From Clostridia bacterium (GTDB lineage: Bacteria; Bacillota; Clostridia; Oscillospirales; Acutalibacteraceae), in contig CAAGJJ010000175.1 in assembly GCA_900770165.1 (NCBI GenBank), positions 1 to 64,000 on the forward strand: DNA of 64,000 bases. The letters are read 5' to 3'. Positions 51,700 through 60,396 of the stretch are shown here, one piece after another. The position numbers and the translations under genes were made by a program. The notes below the pieces were generated by a model that was given only the letters and a program-made list of their open reading frames with translations, ran no database searches and had not been told where the DNA came from. Position 1 is the first letter of the stretch, and each line of letters starts with the position of its first letter.

Positions 51700-52323
51700 C
51701 TATATATCCTCTCGTATGTATTTTGTCAGAGTATATTTGTCTATAAGTTCCTGTTCACTTCTATATTTTTCACAAAAATACAAAACGATTGAATATGTAG
51801 TCATCTTATCTACACTTTCTATGTAATAGATAATATTTCCGTCATATACTATTTCAAAATATGATGTTGTAGTATTATATGAAATCTTCCATTTATCAAC
51901 TTCAATAAGATTATCTACAACATAATGATAAAAATAATTAAAGCCATATTTAATTTCATTATGTTCTTTAATATCAATTGCTGAACATACGAAATCTTTC
52001 TGTATACACATAATCGGACTTATAACACCTAAATCATTAACCACAAATTTATCTTCTGCCGGTGTATATGTATAAAGGTTATACATATTAAAAGCATTTT
52101 CAAAATCCTTAAGTTCTAATATATGTGGTACTTTAATTTCAGATTTGCTTATTTCAACATTCTCATCAACAAAACACATTTCTTTGACAACTTTTAATTC
52201 AAATAAACGTGTATCCGTATGTTTAAAGGTACTGTTGATTTTTACTCCATTAAGAAGTGCTGAAAAAACAGATATTTTATTTTTACCATCATCCTTTACA
52301 TATTTTTTGAAATTAATCTCCAT
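51700..52323 (-). CDS. Hypothetical protein (207 aa), first gene of VirD4 operon
   Basis: Not recognised. Alpha/beta protein with IYYIESVDKMTTYSIVLYFCEKY in the C-terminal half. Coupled to virD4 by one base. A palindrome leader (52420-52580) lies about 100 bases upstream. Confidence 0.55.
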   Translation of the reverse strand: MEINFKKYVKDDGKNKISVFSALLNGVKINSTFKHTDTRLFELKVVKEMCFVDENVEISKSEIKVPHILELKDFENAFNMYNLYTYTPAEDKFVVNDLGVISPIMCIQKDFVCSAIDIKEHNEIKYGFNYFYHYVVDNLIEVDKWKISYNTTTSYFEIVYDGNIIYYIESVDKMTTYSIVLYFCEKYRSEQELIDKYTLTKYIREDI

Positions 52324-52427
52324 AAGGAACTCCTAGCAACAAATAATTCTTTATTGAAAAAATGTATTCATCTGCTTTAGTCGGATAACACAGATTTTTA
52401 TACAGCTTTCCTAATCTGAATATGTTA

Positions 52428-52478
52428 CCAATTTACTTTGTTTTTGATGCTGTACATTCGTACAGCAAAACAAAGTAA
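52428..52478. repeat. Nested palindrome, copy 3 (variant)
   Basis: ATTTACTTTGTTTT/AAAACAAAGTAAAT outer arms with an inner GCTGTAC/GTACAGC stem. Arm sequences differ from copies 1, 2 and 4, but symmetry, position and flanking TATGTTACCA and AAGTTT are kept. Confidence 0.8.
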
Positions 52479-52725
52479 ATAAAAGTTTAAGCATGATATT
52501 TGTTTCACAAATCTAATGCTCAAAACTTATGCAATTTGCTTTTTAATGTTTTCACGCTTGAAAACGAAATCAATCAAATCCAAGTTTCCCCTATGGATAT
52601 CTGCATCTATTTCATAGCTGCTCTAATAGGAAAAACTTGTGCAATTTGATTTGTTTTTAAAATGAATGGAAAAATAAAATAGACAGAAAACTATAAATGT
52701 GTTCTGATAGATGTAATAGACAAAA

Positions 52726-52773
52726 AAATAAGACCTGTACTTATTTACTTAGAGTAAATACATACAAGTCTTA
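52726..52773 (-). terminator. Intrinsic terminator
   Basis: AAATAAGACTTGTATG.../TACAGGTCTTATTTTTT stem with loop and T-tract, after the hydrolase stop. Confidence 0.8.
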
Positions 52774-52781
52774 TTTTTAAA

Positions 52782-55700
52782 TTATTCAAATCTTCTTATT
52801 TTTAATCCGGCTAACCAGTCTGCTGCATATGATTTATAATATCCAGAAGAAGCACCTCTTAGATAGATATTACCGACTGTATAACTATAGTCTTTTGTAG
52901 CTGTTCCTTTCTTATGACTTGCATTTGCACTTACAGCACAGTCTACTGTTATAGGCTGTCCTTTTGCTAATGTAAGATGATTCTGGATATTATAATCAAT
53001 ACCGCCATTAGTAAGTACATTTTTAGTACCATCACTTACATTAAGTTCCAAATCATCATCAAGTACACCAATAAAAATCATAGTATGGTCTTCTGCATCA
53101 GCTTTAAGAATCAAATCACCCGGTAAAAGATTACTATAATCACCATTAGCAATTGTTTCAGTGGAATTTGCTGCAAGCTCCCAAGTTCCTGCTACATGGT
53201 CTATCTTTCCAAAATGATTAAGATAGAATGAACCGAAGCCTGAACAGTCAGTTGCAGTACAGTTAAATTCAAATGTTCCTGATTCACCACCGGCTGTTAA
53301 GTTACTATATACTTTTCCAGTGTGGGAATCCATTAAGAATCCGTGGTCATGGTGTTTATTATTATACTGACCTCTTCCTACCCAGCCTAATGCAAATTTA
53401 ACAGCTTCCTGTCTGGTTTCAGTAAAATCATCACCATATTTAGCTTTTAATGCATTAATAATAGCTTCAATATCATTATCTGATATACGGTTCATGCCAA
53501 TATTTTCAGGAATATCAAAGCCATATAATTCCTGCCAGTCACTTGCAAATTTATTAATTGCGATTGTCATATTATCTGATGTCCAACTTTCAAAATTCTG
53601 CCATTCTTTAAGCTTTATAGGAAATACATTACATCCATAATTAATGCACATATCAATGTCAAATATATCTTTTGCAAATCGGATATCTGTCTTATTTACT
53701 TGTATTCCTTTATCCCATGTAACCATACCAGAATCATCCTGTATTGTTTTTAAATTTAAGCCTTTAGAACACTGTGAAGCCTGTATATTTACTTTACCTG
53801 TTCTGTCCTTTATACCTGAATGATTATTACCCGTTAAGGTAGCATTTCTCATGGATGAATAATCTACATTGTCAAGTTTTCCATATACTTCACCGCCAAG
53901 ATTACTTTTTATATCATATCCTGTTGCTACCGGATTATATTCATTTTCTAACATGCCGCTTAATGCAACCTGTTCATTTGTCATTGAATATACAACTCCG
54001 ATTGAATTAACTTTAACATGTCCGCCACAATATTCAGTTGCATGACCCTGACAGTTTCTTTCAAGTCTTTCAAGATACTGTGTCTGTGTTGCTCTTCCAT
54101 ATACCTTGCATCTCTTGGTAGCCATAACCCTTAATCTGCATGTATGTATTCTTTCACCTGTTTCTTCATCATCATAATATGTAAATGATAATAACGGTGT
54201 TTCACTGCTTATTACTTCAGTATTATAATCAATGTCTGATAATTCATAATAATAATGATTCATGGCACAATCATTACTTCTTATAAAATTATATGTATCA
54301 GATGATTTCCAATCGTTAAATCTTTCACTGATTACATCTTTATAATAATCTTCATCATAATCCTCATCAAATGTAGCATTTACAGCATTGATGGCATTTT
54401 CTTTTGTTTCTTCATATGCAGCTCTGAATTTATCATATTCTTCACCACTATATGTATCTTCATCTTCCAATATATCATCCAATATACTTCTATATGAATT
54501 TATATTTTCAGTATCCTGAAATATAGGAAGTTCAAAATATCTGTCATATGTTATTGTTTCAGTAGATGATGAACTTGTGGAATTACTTGAAAAATCACTT
54601 GTATTGCCGGTAGCTGAATCACTATCTACATACCAGCATCTACCAATTTTATCTTTTATAAAATCATAAGTGTCTTCATTACTTCCCATATCTTCTCTTA
54701 AACACATGGCATCTCTATCTACTATATTGGCAGTTGATATATTAGTTGCACAATTTAAGTCAGTTATATATTTTCTATACCTTCCACCATATGTAGTATC
54801 AACGGTCTGTAGAGCAAGATTATTTCCATAAAAAGCCAGATAGAAGTTACCGGTTGTTTTATTATCACACTCTTCTATGTTATCATAACTTACTTCCAGT
54901 TCATACATTTCCTGATGTGAAGCTTCAAAAAGTGTCATACAGTAATTTTTTAATGTACTGTATTTAACTGTCATACCTTTTTTCTCTTCAAATTTAGTCC
55001 ATGCGTCATCATCCCAAATCTGAGATATTGCAGCACCAAGCCATTTAAAACTGTTACTTATATTCGTTTTAAAATTTGACCACTGTAATCCTGCCGGTGT
55101 TAATTTTAAAATGTTATTTAAGCTTTGGTCATCAGAAGCATTTATATCATTATAATTAACATCTAACATACTTAATATATCTTTAATATTACTTGTATGT
55201 CCTGACTGAGCCGTAATATTAACACCATCCTGTGATGTACCCGTGCTGTAAATAGACCTGTTTGCACCAACCTGTACATCAGCTTCATCTTCAAATTTTG
55301 TTACTTTGGTTCTGACATCATCAGGAACACTAAAATAAAACGGACTTACTGTTATTGTAGTTTTATCTGCATCACCTGTAGCTTTTAAGTATTCACCACC
55401 TACACCGCTGCTACTGTTACAGTATGCCTTTAAATTAGTATAAGCACTTCCCCATTTAACTGAATCCTTTTTCTTATACAGATTATCAACATCATATAAG
55501 CTCTTAACCCATTCTTCTTCTTCAGTTGCCATAATTTCATATAAATCATACATAACTGTATCTGCATAGCTGTTTGGTTCTAATGCTTTATCAATCCATT
55601 TAGAAGGGTTAATTGCATCTAAAAGGCTTGAGATACACATAACAACAATAATGATAATATCAATAACACCTACTATAGCTAATAATAAACCTAATGCAGC

Positions 55701-57830
55701 TCCAAGTGCCGGTAATATAACTTTAGATACAGCCATTACTGCCTTTGTGATAACTTTCTGTATCGCCTGTCCTATCGGTGTTTTAGCAAGTTTCTGTATA
55801 GTTTTATTTTTAAAATTATTAAACTTTCCGAATACTGACTTTTCATATCTATCAGCCCATTTTACTTTATTTGCAAGTTTTGCTTCAGCACGTTTACTCT
55901 GTCTTACCTGCCTATCAGTAAGCTTTCCACTTAATCCGTCTTTTGTCTTTTTAGGCTTGCTATGGGTAGTATGTGGCTTACTGCTGTCTGCCGGTGTTTT
56001 AGCTTTTCTTATATGCCTTCTTTCACCTATTCGTATCTGGTCTGCCTTCTTAATAGACTTAACAACTTCTTTGGAACGCTGTGCAGTTGTAACCATCTGA
56101 TTGATTTCCTGCATGGTCTTCTGATTTTCGCCTGTAGGGTCATCTCCGGACATAAGCTTATTTGTAAGTGTACTTATTGTACCCATTACACTATTTTTAT
56201 TAAAGCCACCCGGATTAACTGCGGTTGCTTTAAATATTTCAAGCTGTTCTTTAGATATATTAAGTTTTTCAAGCAGTTTTGGAGTATTCATTAATTCATT
56301 GATTTTATTAACATCTATTCTGCCACGTTTATCTAAGATATTAATGTTATTTTGTCTGAATAATTCCATAAATTTCTTATCAATAAGTAAGATATCCTGA
56401 CGGGTAAGATTACCTTTAATAGCAAAATTAAAATTAAATCTTTTATCAATAGATTTTAATAATTCAATATTACTATCAGTATTACTATTCTTAATTGTAA
56501 GAATATGATTATTTATTTCATCCTGTACTTTTTTTGTTACTGAATCAGGATTATTAATAATATGTGTATTAACATCTTTCTTAATATGATTATTTATTAT
56601 ATCATCCTTGATGTTTTTATAATCTTTATCAATTGCTTTTCCAATTATTTGTGCAAGCTGCTCTTTTTCTGTATTATTTAAACCTTTTACATTTTTTAAA
56701 TAGCCTTCTGTAACCACGCCTGTATCAAGTTTATAGGCAGCCTGATATTTAGAAATAAATGTATCTATATCTTTATTAAGCTTATTTAATTCAGATACAT
56801 CCATTTTATCTAAAAGATTTGTAAGGGTATCTGCATTCTGATTAAGAATCATATAATCCTTATCAAAGCCAAGATTAACAGTCTGCATGGACATAGATTT
56901 ATTAAAAACTTTTGCATAATCATCAAAAGCTCCACCATTAACTAAACCTCTGTGTTCTCTTGCGTTAAATTCCTGTCTCTTTATTACAACTTTTTCATCA
57001 AGTCCGTTTAAGGTTAAAATTTCCTGTGCAGTATTCATTTTATCAATACTGTCAGCTATGGCGGCACTGTTATTACTGTTAGTCTGAATATTTAACTCAA
57101 TTTTATACTCAGGAGCTTTACTTAAACTTCCTAATGCACTTTCAGATATGTTTGTCTGGATACCAGCTTCTTTCATGGCATCATTAAACTTAATCATATC
57201 TTCAGCGTTATTGAATTTATATTCAATTGTTTCTGTTAAACTTCCGTCATATATATAATCCTTTACCTGTCTTGCATAAAATACTGCTGAACCTAATGTG
57301 TCACAATTCATTAAAAGCTGATTTGTGATACCACTCATTGCGTGTGCCTGATTTTCATGCAGATTATCTTTTACATCTGATTCAGTTCTTCCGCCTGTTT
57401 CTGAATACATAGCATGAACATCAAGACCGTGAAAAGTAGTAATATCCATATTATTGCTTTTAGCATATTCATTAATAAAGGCAGCATCTTCTCTTTTAAC
57501 TTCTGCAATATACATATCACCTATTTTTACAGGTGATGCAATTATCTGTTTATCATCATTTTTCATCTGAAGCTGAAATGACTGAAAATCAGTTTCTTTT
57601 TTAAATGAAACCCTGTAAGAATTATGAGCTGTTATAGGTTCAGATGCAGACTTTGCACTGTTATCAGGATTAATTTCAGGTTTTATCTGTTCTTTCCTTA
57701 ATCGTTCAAACATTTCGTCTATTTCTTTATTTTCAGCATCAATAAAGCTTGCAGCAGCAAGCTCTATTGCATTTGACATAATACCTGTAGCAGCTCGGTT
57801 TAAAGAATTGAATGTACTTAATTCACTCAT
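52782..57830 (-). CDS. Giant NlpC/P60 membrane-anchored hydrolase of the T4SS
   Basis: 1682 residues. A long mostly helical N-terminal part (about 1-650), a basic linker, a hydrophobic block (about 700-735, GAALGLLLAIVGVIDIII) as membrane anchor, an extracytoplasmic region, and a C-terminal NlpC/P60-type peptidase: TATDCSGFGSF (catalytic Cys about 1530) and EDHTMIFIGV (His about 1580). Conjugative hydrolases of the VirB1/CwlT type open the wall for the channel. At nearly 1700 residues with a 650-residue intracellular part it is much larger than CwlT (about 330). The N-terminal part may bind ATPases or DNA. Confidence 0.75.
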   Translation of the reverse strand: MSELSTFNSLNRAATGIMSNAIELAAASFIDAENKEIDEMFERLRKEQIKPEINPDNSAKSASEPITAHNSYRVSFKKETDFQSFQLQMKNDDKQIIASPVKIGDMYIAEVKREDAAFINEYAKSNNMDITTFHGLDVHAMYSETGGRTESDVKDNLHENQAHAMSGITNQLLMNCDTLGSAVFYARQVKDYIYDGSLTETIEYKFNNAEDMIKFNDAMKEAGIQTNISESALGSLSKAPEYKIELNIQTNSNNSAAIADSIDKMNTAQEILTLNGLDEKVVIKRQEFNAREHRGLVNGGAFDDYAKVFNKSMSMQTVNLGFDKDYMILNQNADTLTNLLDKMDVSELNKLNKDIDTFISKYQAAYKLDTGVVTEGYLKNVKGLNNTEKEQLAQIIGKAIDKDYKNIKDDIINNHIKKDVNTHIINNPDSVTKKVQDEINNHILTIKNSNTDSNIELLKSIDKRFNFNFAIKGNLTRQDILLIDKKFMELFRQNNINILDKRGRIDVNKINELMNTPKLLEKLNISKEQLEIFKATAVNPGGFNKNSVMGTISTLTNKLMSGDDPTGENQKTMQEINQMVTTAQRSKEVVKSIKKADQIRIGERRHIRKAKTPADSSKPHTTHSKPKKTKDGLSGKLTDRQVRQSKRAEAKLANKVKWADRYEKSVFGKFNNFKNKTIQKLAKTPIGQAIQKVITKAVMAVSKVILPALGAALGLLLAIVGVIDIIIIVVMCISSLLDAINPSKWIDKALEPNSYADTVMYDLYEIMATEEEEWVKSLYDVDNLYKKKDSVKWGSAYTNLKAYCNSSSGVGGEYLKATGDADKTTITVSPFYFSVPDDVRTKVTKFEDEADVQVGANRSIYSTGTSQDGVNITAQSGHTSNIKDILSMLDVNYNDINASDDQSLNNILKLTPAGLQWSNFKTNISNSFKWLGAAISQIWDDDAWTKFEEKKGMTVKYSTLKNYCMTLFEASHQEMYELEVSYDNIEECDNKTTGNFYLAFYGNNLALQTVDTTYGGRYRKYITDLNCATNISTANIVDRDAMCLREDMGSNEDTYDFIKDKIGRCWYVDSDSATGNTSDFSSNSTSSSSTETITYDRYFELPIFQDTENINSYRSILDDILEDEDTYSGEEYDKFRAAYEETKENAINAVNATFDEDYDEDYYKDVISERFNDWKSSDTYNFIRSNDCAMNHYYYELSDIDYNTEVISSETPLLSFTYYDDEETGERIHTCRLRVMATKRCKVYGRATQTQYLERLERNCQGHATEYCGGHVKVNSIGVVYSMTNEQVALSGMLENEYNPVATGYDIKSNLGGEVYGKLDNVDYSSMRNATLTGNNHSGIKDRTGKVNIQASQCSKGLNLKTIQDDSGMVTWDKGIQVNKTDIRFAKDIFDIDMCINYGCNVFPIKLKEWQNFESWTSDNMTIAINKFASDWQELYGFDIPENIGMNRISDNDIEAIINALKAKYGDDFTETRQEAVKFALGWVGRGQYNNKHHDHGFLMDSHTGKVYSNLTAGGESGTFEFNCTATDCSGFGSFYLNHFGKIDHVAGTWELAANSTETIANGDYSNLLPGDLILKADAEDHTMIFIGVLDDDLELNVSDGTKNVLTNGGIDYNIQNHLTLAKGQPITVDCAVSANASHKKGTATKDYSYTVGNIYLRGASSGYYKSYAADWLAGLKIRRFE

Positions 57831-57847
57831 AACGAACCTCTTTCTAA

Positions 57848-58417
57848 TTATTCATTGTTAATTACGCCGTCATTTTTCATGTTTTTTTCTTTATTGGCAA
57901 TCTCATTTTCATAATCAATTTCCTGTAAGATATTTACATAATCTACATTTTCAATACCAAAATTAAGATTTTCAATATCATATACAAGTCTTAATTTTGC
58001 TTCTTCTTTAGCAAAAAATACCGGGTCATAAAAAGCCATGATATAAGCGATATTTTTCATCTGTTCCATACCTACAAGCTCTATAACCATAACAGCATCA
58101 TTTTCTTTATTATTCATAAAATTTTCAGTACTTCTTGAAAGTGTCTGATTCCAGACATTTTCAATCTTTAACATATCTACAATATCATTTTTTTCAAATT
58201 CAACATCAAGATATATTCTGTTATCTTTAATCTGTACTCTGCATCTTGGTTTTTCTGTTATAACCTGCTGCATATTCATTGAGTTCATTTTGCCATTTTC
58301 TGACATAATTACCTGTCTTAAACTACATACAACAGTTCCTCTAAGACAATGTTTAATACATTCTCTTAATTCCTTTAATACAAGTTCATTATTACATTCT
58401 GTTATTTTCTTTCTCAT
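57848..58417 (-). CDS. Hypothetical protein (189 aa)
   Basis: Not recognised. Begins MRKKITECNNELVLKELREC, with beta-rich centre (CRVQIKDNRIYLDVEF) and acidic C-terminus. Lies between the giant hydrolase and the GGDEF-like gene with two-base gaps. Confidence 0.5.
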   Translation of the reverse strand: MRKKITECNNELVLKELRECIKHCLRGTVVCSLRQVIMSENGKMNSMNMQQVITEKPRCRVQIKDNRIYLDVEFEKNDIVDMLKIENVWNQTLSRSTENFMNNKENDAVMVIELVGMEQMKNIAYIMAFYDPVFFAKEEAKLRLVYDIENLNFGIENVDYVNILQEIDYENEIANKEKNMKNDGVINNE

Positions 58418-58419
58418 AA

Positions 58420-59592
58420 TTATTCTCCCTTTACTGTTAAATTAATTGAAATATCATCCATAGTTACACTTATATTTTTCCCATCATCATTAATAAAGCC
58501 ATTTTTATTAATAATGATTTCATTATCCTTTATATATCCAAAATCATATAAATTCCGGATATTCTGCTTAATAGGATAAATTTCTATATCACCATCTGAT
58601 AAATGAATTATTTTACCGAAATTATCAGGTGTATATAGACCTTCCTGAATATGAATATTAATATTATTTTTTACTGTTTCATCAGTTGGAAATATACTAA
58701 AGTTAAGTTTTCCTTCTCTTGTAAAACGCATTGATACATTATATTCAATATCCATATATATAAAATGATTACAGTCTTTATAAGTTATATAATTTATACC
58801 TGTATCAATTATTACCATATTAGGTAATGTAACTAAAGCTGGCATAAGCTTAGTTGGAAATACATAAATTGTAAAACTGGAAAATTTACCATCTTTTAAA
58901 GCATTTATAACAGCTGTTGCATAATACATCTCTGCAAGGAATTTCTGTGTATCAGTTTCCTTAAAGTTTTCAGGTGTGATTTCTTTTCCATGTATCAAAA
59001 GTTTATCACTTTTAGCAGCTGTAACTATTGTTTCAAGTTTCTTTTCTTTACCTGCTTTCAGACGTTGTAAATTCTTTTCCTGTTCTAAAAGGTCTGCTTC
59101 CATTTTTAGTAATGCTTTTGATTTTTTCACAACAGCTTCAATTTTATTAACCTGCATTTTCCTGTTTCTGTCACGATACATTTCTTCAATTACCCTGTGA
59201 CGGAATATTTCAAAATTACTTCCATCATTAGTTAATATTCCATAATATATAATGTATGGTAATTGAAATATAGGTACATCAAATAATAACTGTAATCTTT
59301 GTTTACATTTAAAATCAAATTCATCTTTTAAAAAAACTATATTAAATTTTTCACCCTGTATTCTAAAGATTTTATAATGCTGCTTTTTAAATTCATTAAT
59401 CAGGGCTTTTAAACAGGCATCACCTTTTTTACGGGATTCTTTATTTATTTCCTTTACTGATATATTAAAGGCTGCAAGTGTAATATTTTGTGTATTTATA
59501 TCTTTACAATATTCTTCAAATCCTTTTGCATTAGGTATTTCTGTTAAAGTATCTAATAAAAAAGGTTCATTACATATATTTTCATATGTCAT
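58420..59592 (-). CDS. Degenerate GGDEF-domain protein
   Basis: 390 residues from ATG after GGAG; the longer frame starts with TTG. Residues about 10-120 follow the GGDEF fold: DTLTEIPNAKGFEEYC, ITLAAFNISVKEINKESRKKGD, and RIQGEKFNIVFL, where the G-G-D-E-F loop is I-Q-G-E-K-F. So diguanylate cyclase activity is unlikely. It could bind GTP or serve as a scaffold. A coiled coil (about 155-195) and a beta-rich C-terminal half follow. Located in the VirB4 operon. Confidence 0.6.
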   Translation of the reverse strand: MTYENICNEPFLLDTLTEIPNAKGFEEYCKDINTQNITLAAFNISVKEINKESRKKGDACLKALINEFKKQHYKIFRIQGEKFNIVFLKDEFDFKCKQRLQLLFDVPIFQLPYIIYYGILTNDGSNFEIFRHRVIEEMYRDRNRKMQVNKIEAVVKKSKALLKMEADLLEQEKNLQRLKAGKEKKLETIVTAAKSDKLLIHGKEITPENFKETDTQKFLAEMYYATAVINALKDGKFSSFTIYVFPTKLMPALVTLPNMVIIDTGINYITYKDCNHFIYMDIEYNVSMRFTREGKLNFSIFPTDETVKNNINIHIQEGLYTPDNFGKIIHLSDGDIEIYPIKQNIRNLYDFGYIKDNEIIINKNGFINDDGKNISVTMDDISINLTVKGE

Positions 59593-59616
59593 AATATACT
59601 CCAAAAAATATTTTAA

Positions 59617-60096
59617 TTATTCATTATCATCACTTATAGAATCTGATAATCCATACTTATCCAAGGCTTCAGACTGATATCTTATATCATCCATTCCCCC
59701 TGTTTCTATAAGTGTATATGCTTTCCTTGTCGTTAAAGCCGGTATGTTACATAATGCTGTAAATATATAGGCATTATGACAGGTTAATGGAATGTTATAC
59801 TTTGTACTTACTTTTTTCATTGTATTATACCAGCTATAATCTTTTGTGTTGTTAAATAAACTCTCTTTCTGATTATATGAAAAAGCTATATGATTCAATA
59901 TCTTCATACAATAACTTTCATAATTATCTATATAGTCATATGCAGGATTATTTTTATTTTTCATAAGGAATACAACATATTCACTCAAAAATTCATCCAA
60001 TTCAATATTAATCATATATTTTTTTAAGATATTTTTAGCTTTTCCACGATTTGACTGAAATTCTTCTATAAGTCTGTTAAAATTATAATCTGTCAT
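59617..60096 (-). CDS. Hypothetical protein (159 aa)
   Basis: Not recognised. Helical, Tyr/Asn-rich, with FLSEYVVFLMKNKNNPAYDYIDNY, like the N-terminal part of sigma-factor-like or small helical regulators. Its start adjoins the stop of the 58-aa gene. No DNA-binding motif confirmed. Confidence 0.5.
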   Translation of the reverse strand: MTDYNFNRLIEEFQSNRGKAKNILKKYMINIELDEFLSEYVVFLMKNKNNPAYDYIDNYESYCMKILNHIAFSYNQKESLFNNTKDYSWYNTMKKVSTKYNIPLTCHNAYIFTALCNIPALTTRKAYTLIETGGMDDIRYQSEALDKYGLSDSISDDNE

Positions 60097-60273
60097 TTAA
60101 ACCGCCTTTCCAACTGATGATGCAATCTGATATTCTTTTTTCTGACCTATCATAATAATTATATTTCCGGCTTCATCTAAGTTATTGCCCAAACAATAAT
60201 TATTTTCATTCTTGAAATAGGCAATATTGTTTAAAAATTTCTTCCTATCATTATTTAATTCTATCTGTAACAT
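60097..60273 (-). CDS. Small hypothetical protein (58 aa)
   Basis: ATG at 60271-60273 with AAAGGAGATATA upstream, TAA at 60097-60099. MLQIELNNDRKKFLNNIAYF start; soluble. First gene of the operon with dyad-box promoter (-10 at 60311-60316). Confidence 0.65.
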   Translation of the reverse strand: MLQIELNNDRKKFLNNIAYFKNENNYCLGNNLDEAGNIIIMIGQKKEYQIASSVGKAV

Positions 60274-60353
60274 AAGCTATATCTCCTTTTACATAAAAAT
60301 ATCCACTCTGATTATATAAATTTAAGAATTTATACTTTTTATAAAAAGGACTA

Positions 60354-60388
60354 ATTAAAAAAGGAAGAAGATTTTTTCTTCTTCCTTT
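60354..60388 (-). terminator. Intrinsic terminator of virB4
   Basis: AAAGGAAGAAG/CTTCTTCCTTT stem with T-tract on the minus strand. Confidence 0.85.
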
Positions 60389-60396
60389 AAAATCAT

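Larger units (their letters stand above)
52324..52781. other. Regulatory region with palindrome variant
   Basis: Holds the palindrome variant with hairpin core (52428-52478), the second conserved hairpin (52485-52530), a half palindrome (52550-52580) and the terminator of the large hydrolase gene (52726-52773). Promoter not certain. Confidence 0.55.
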
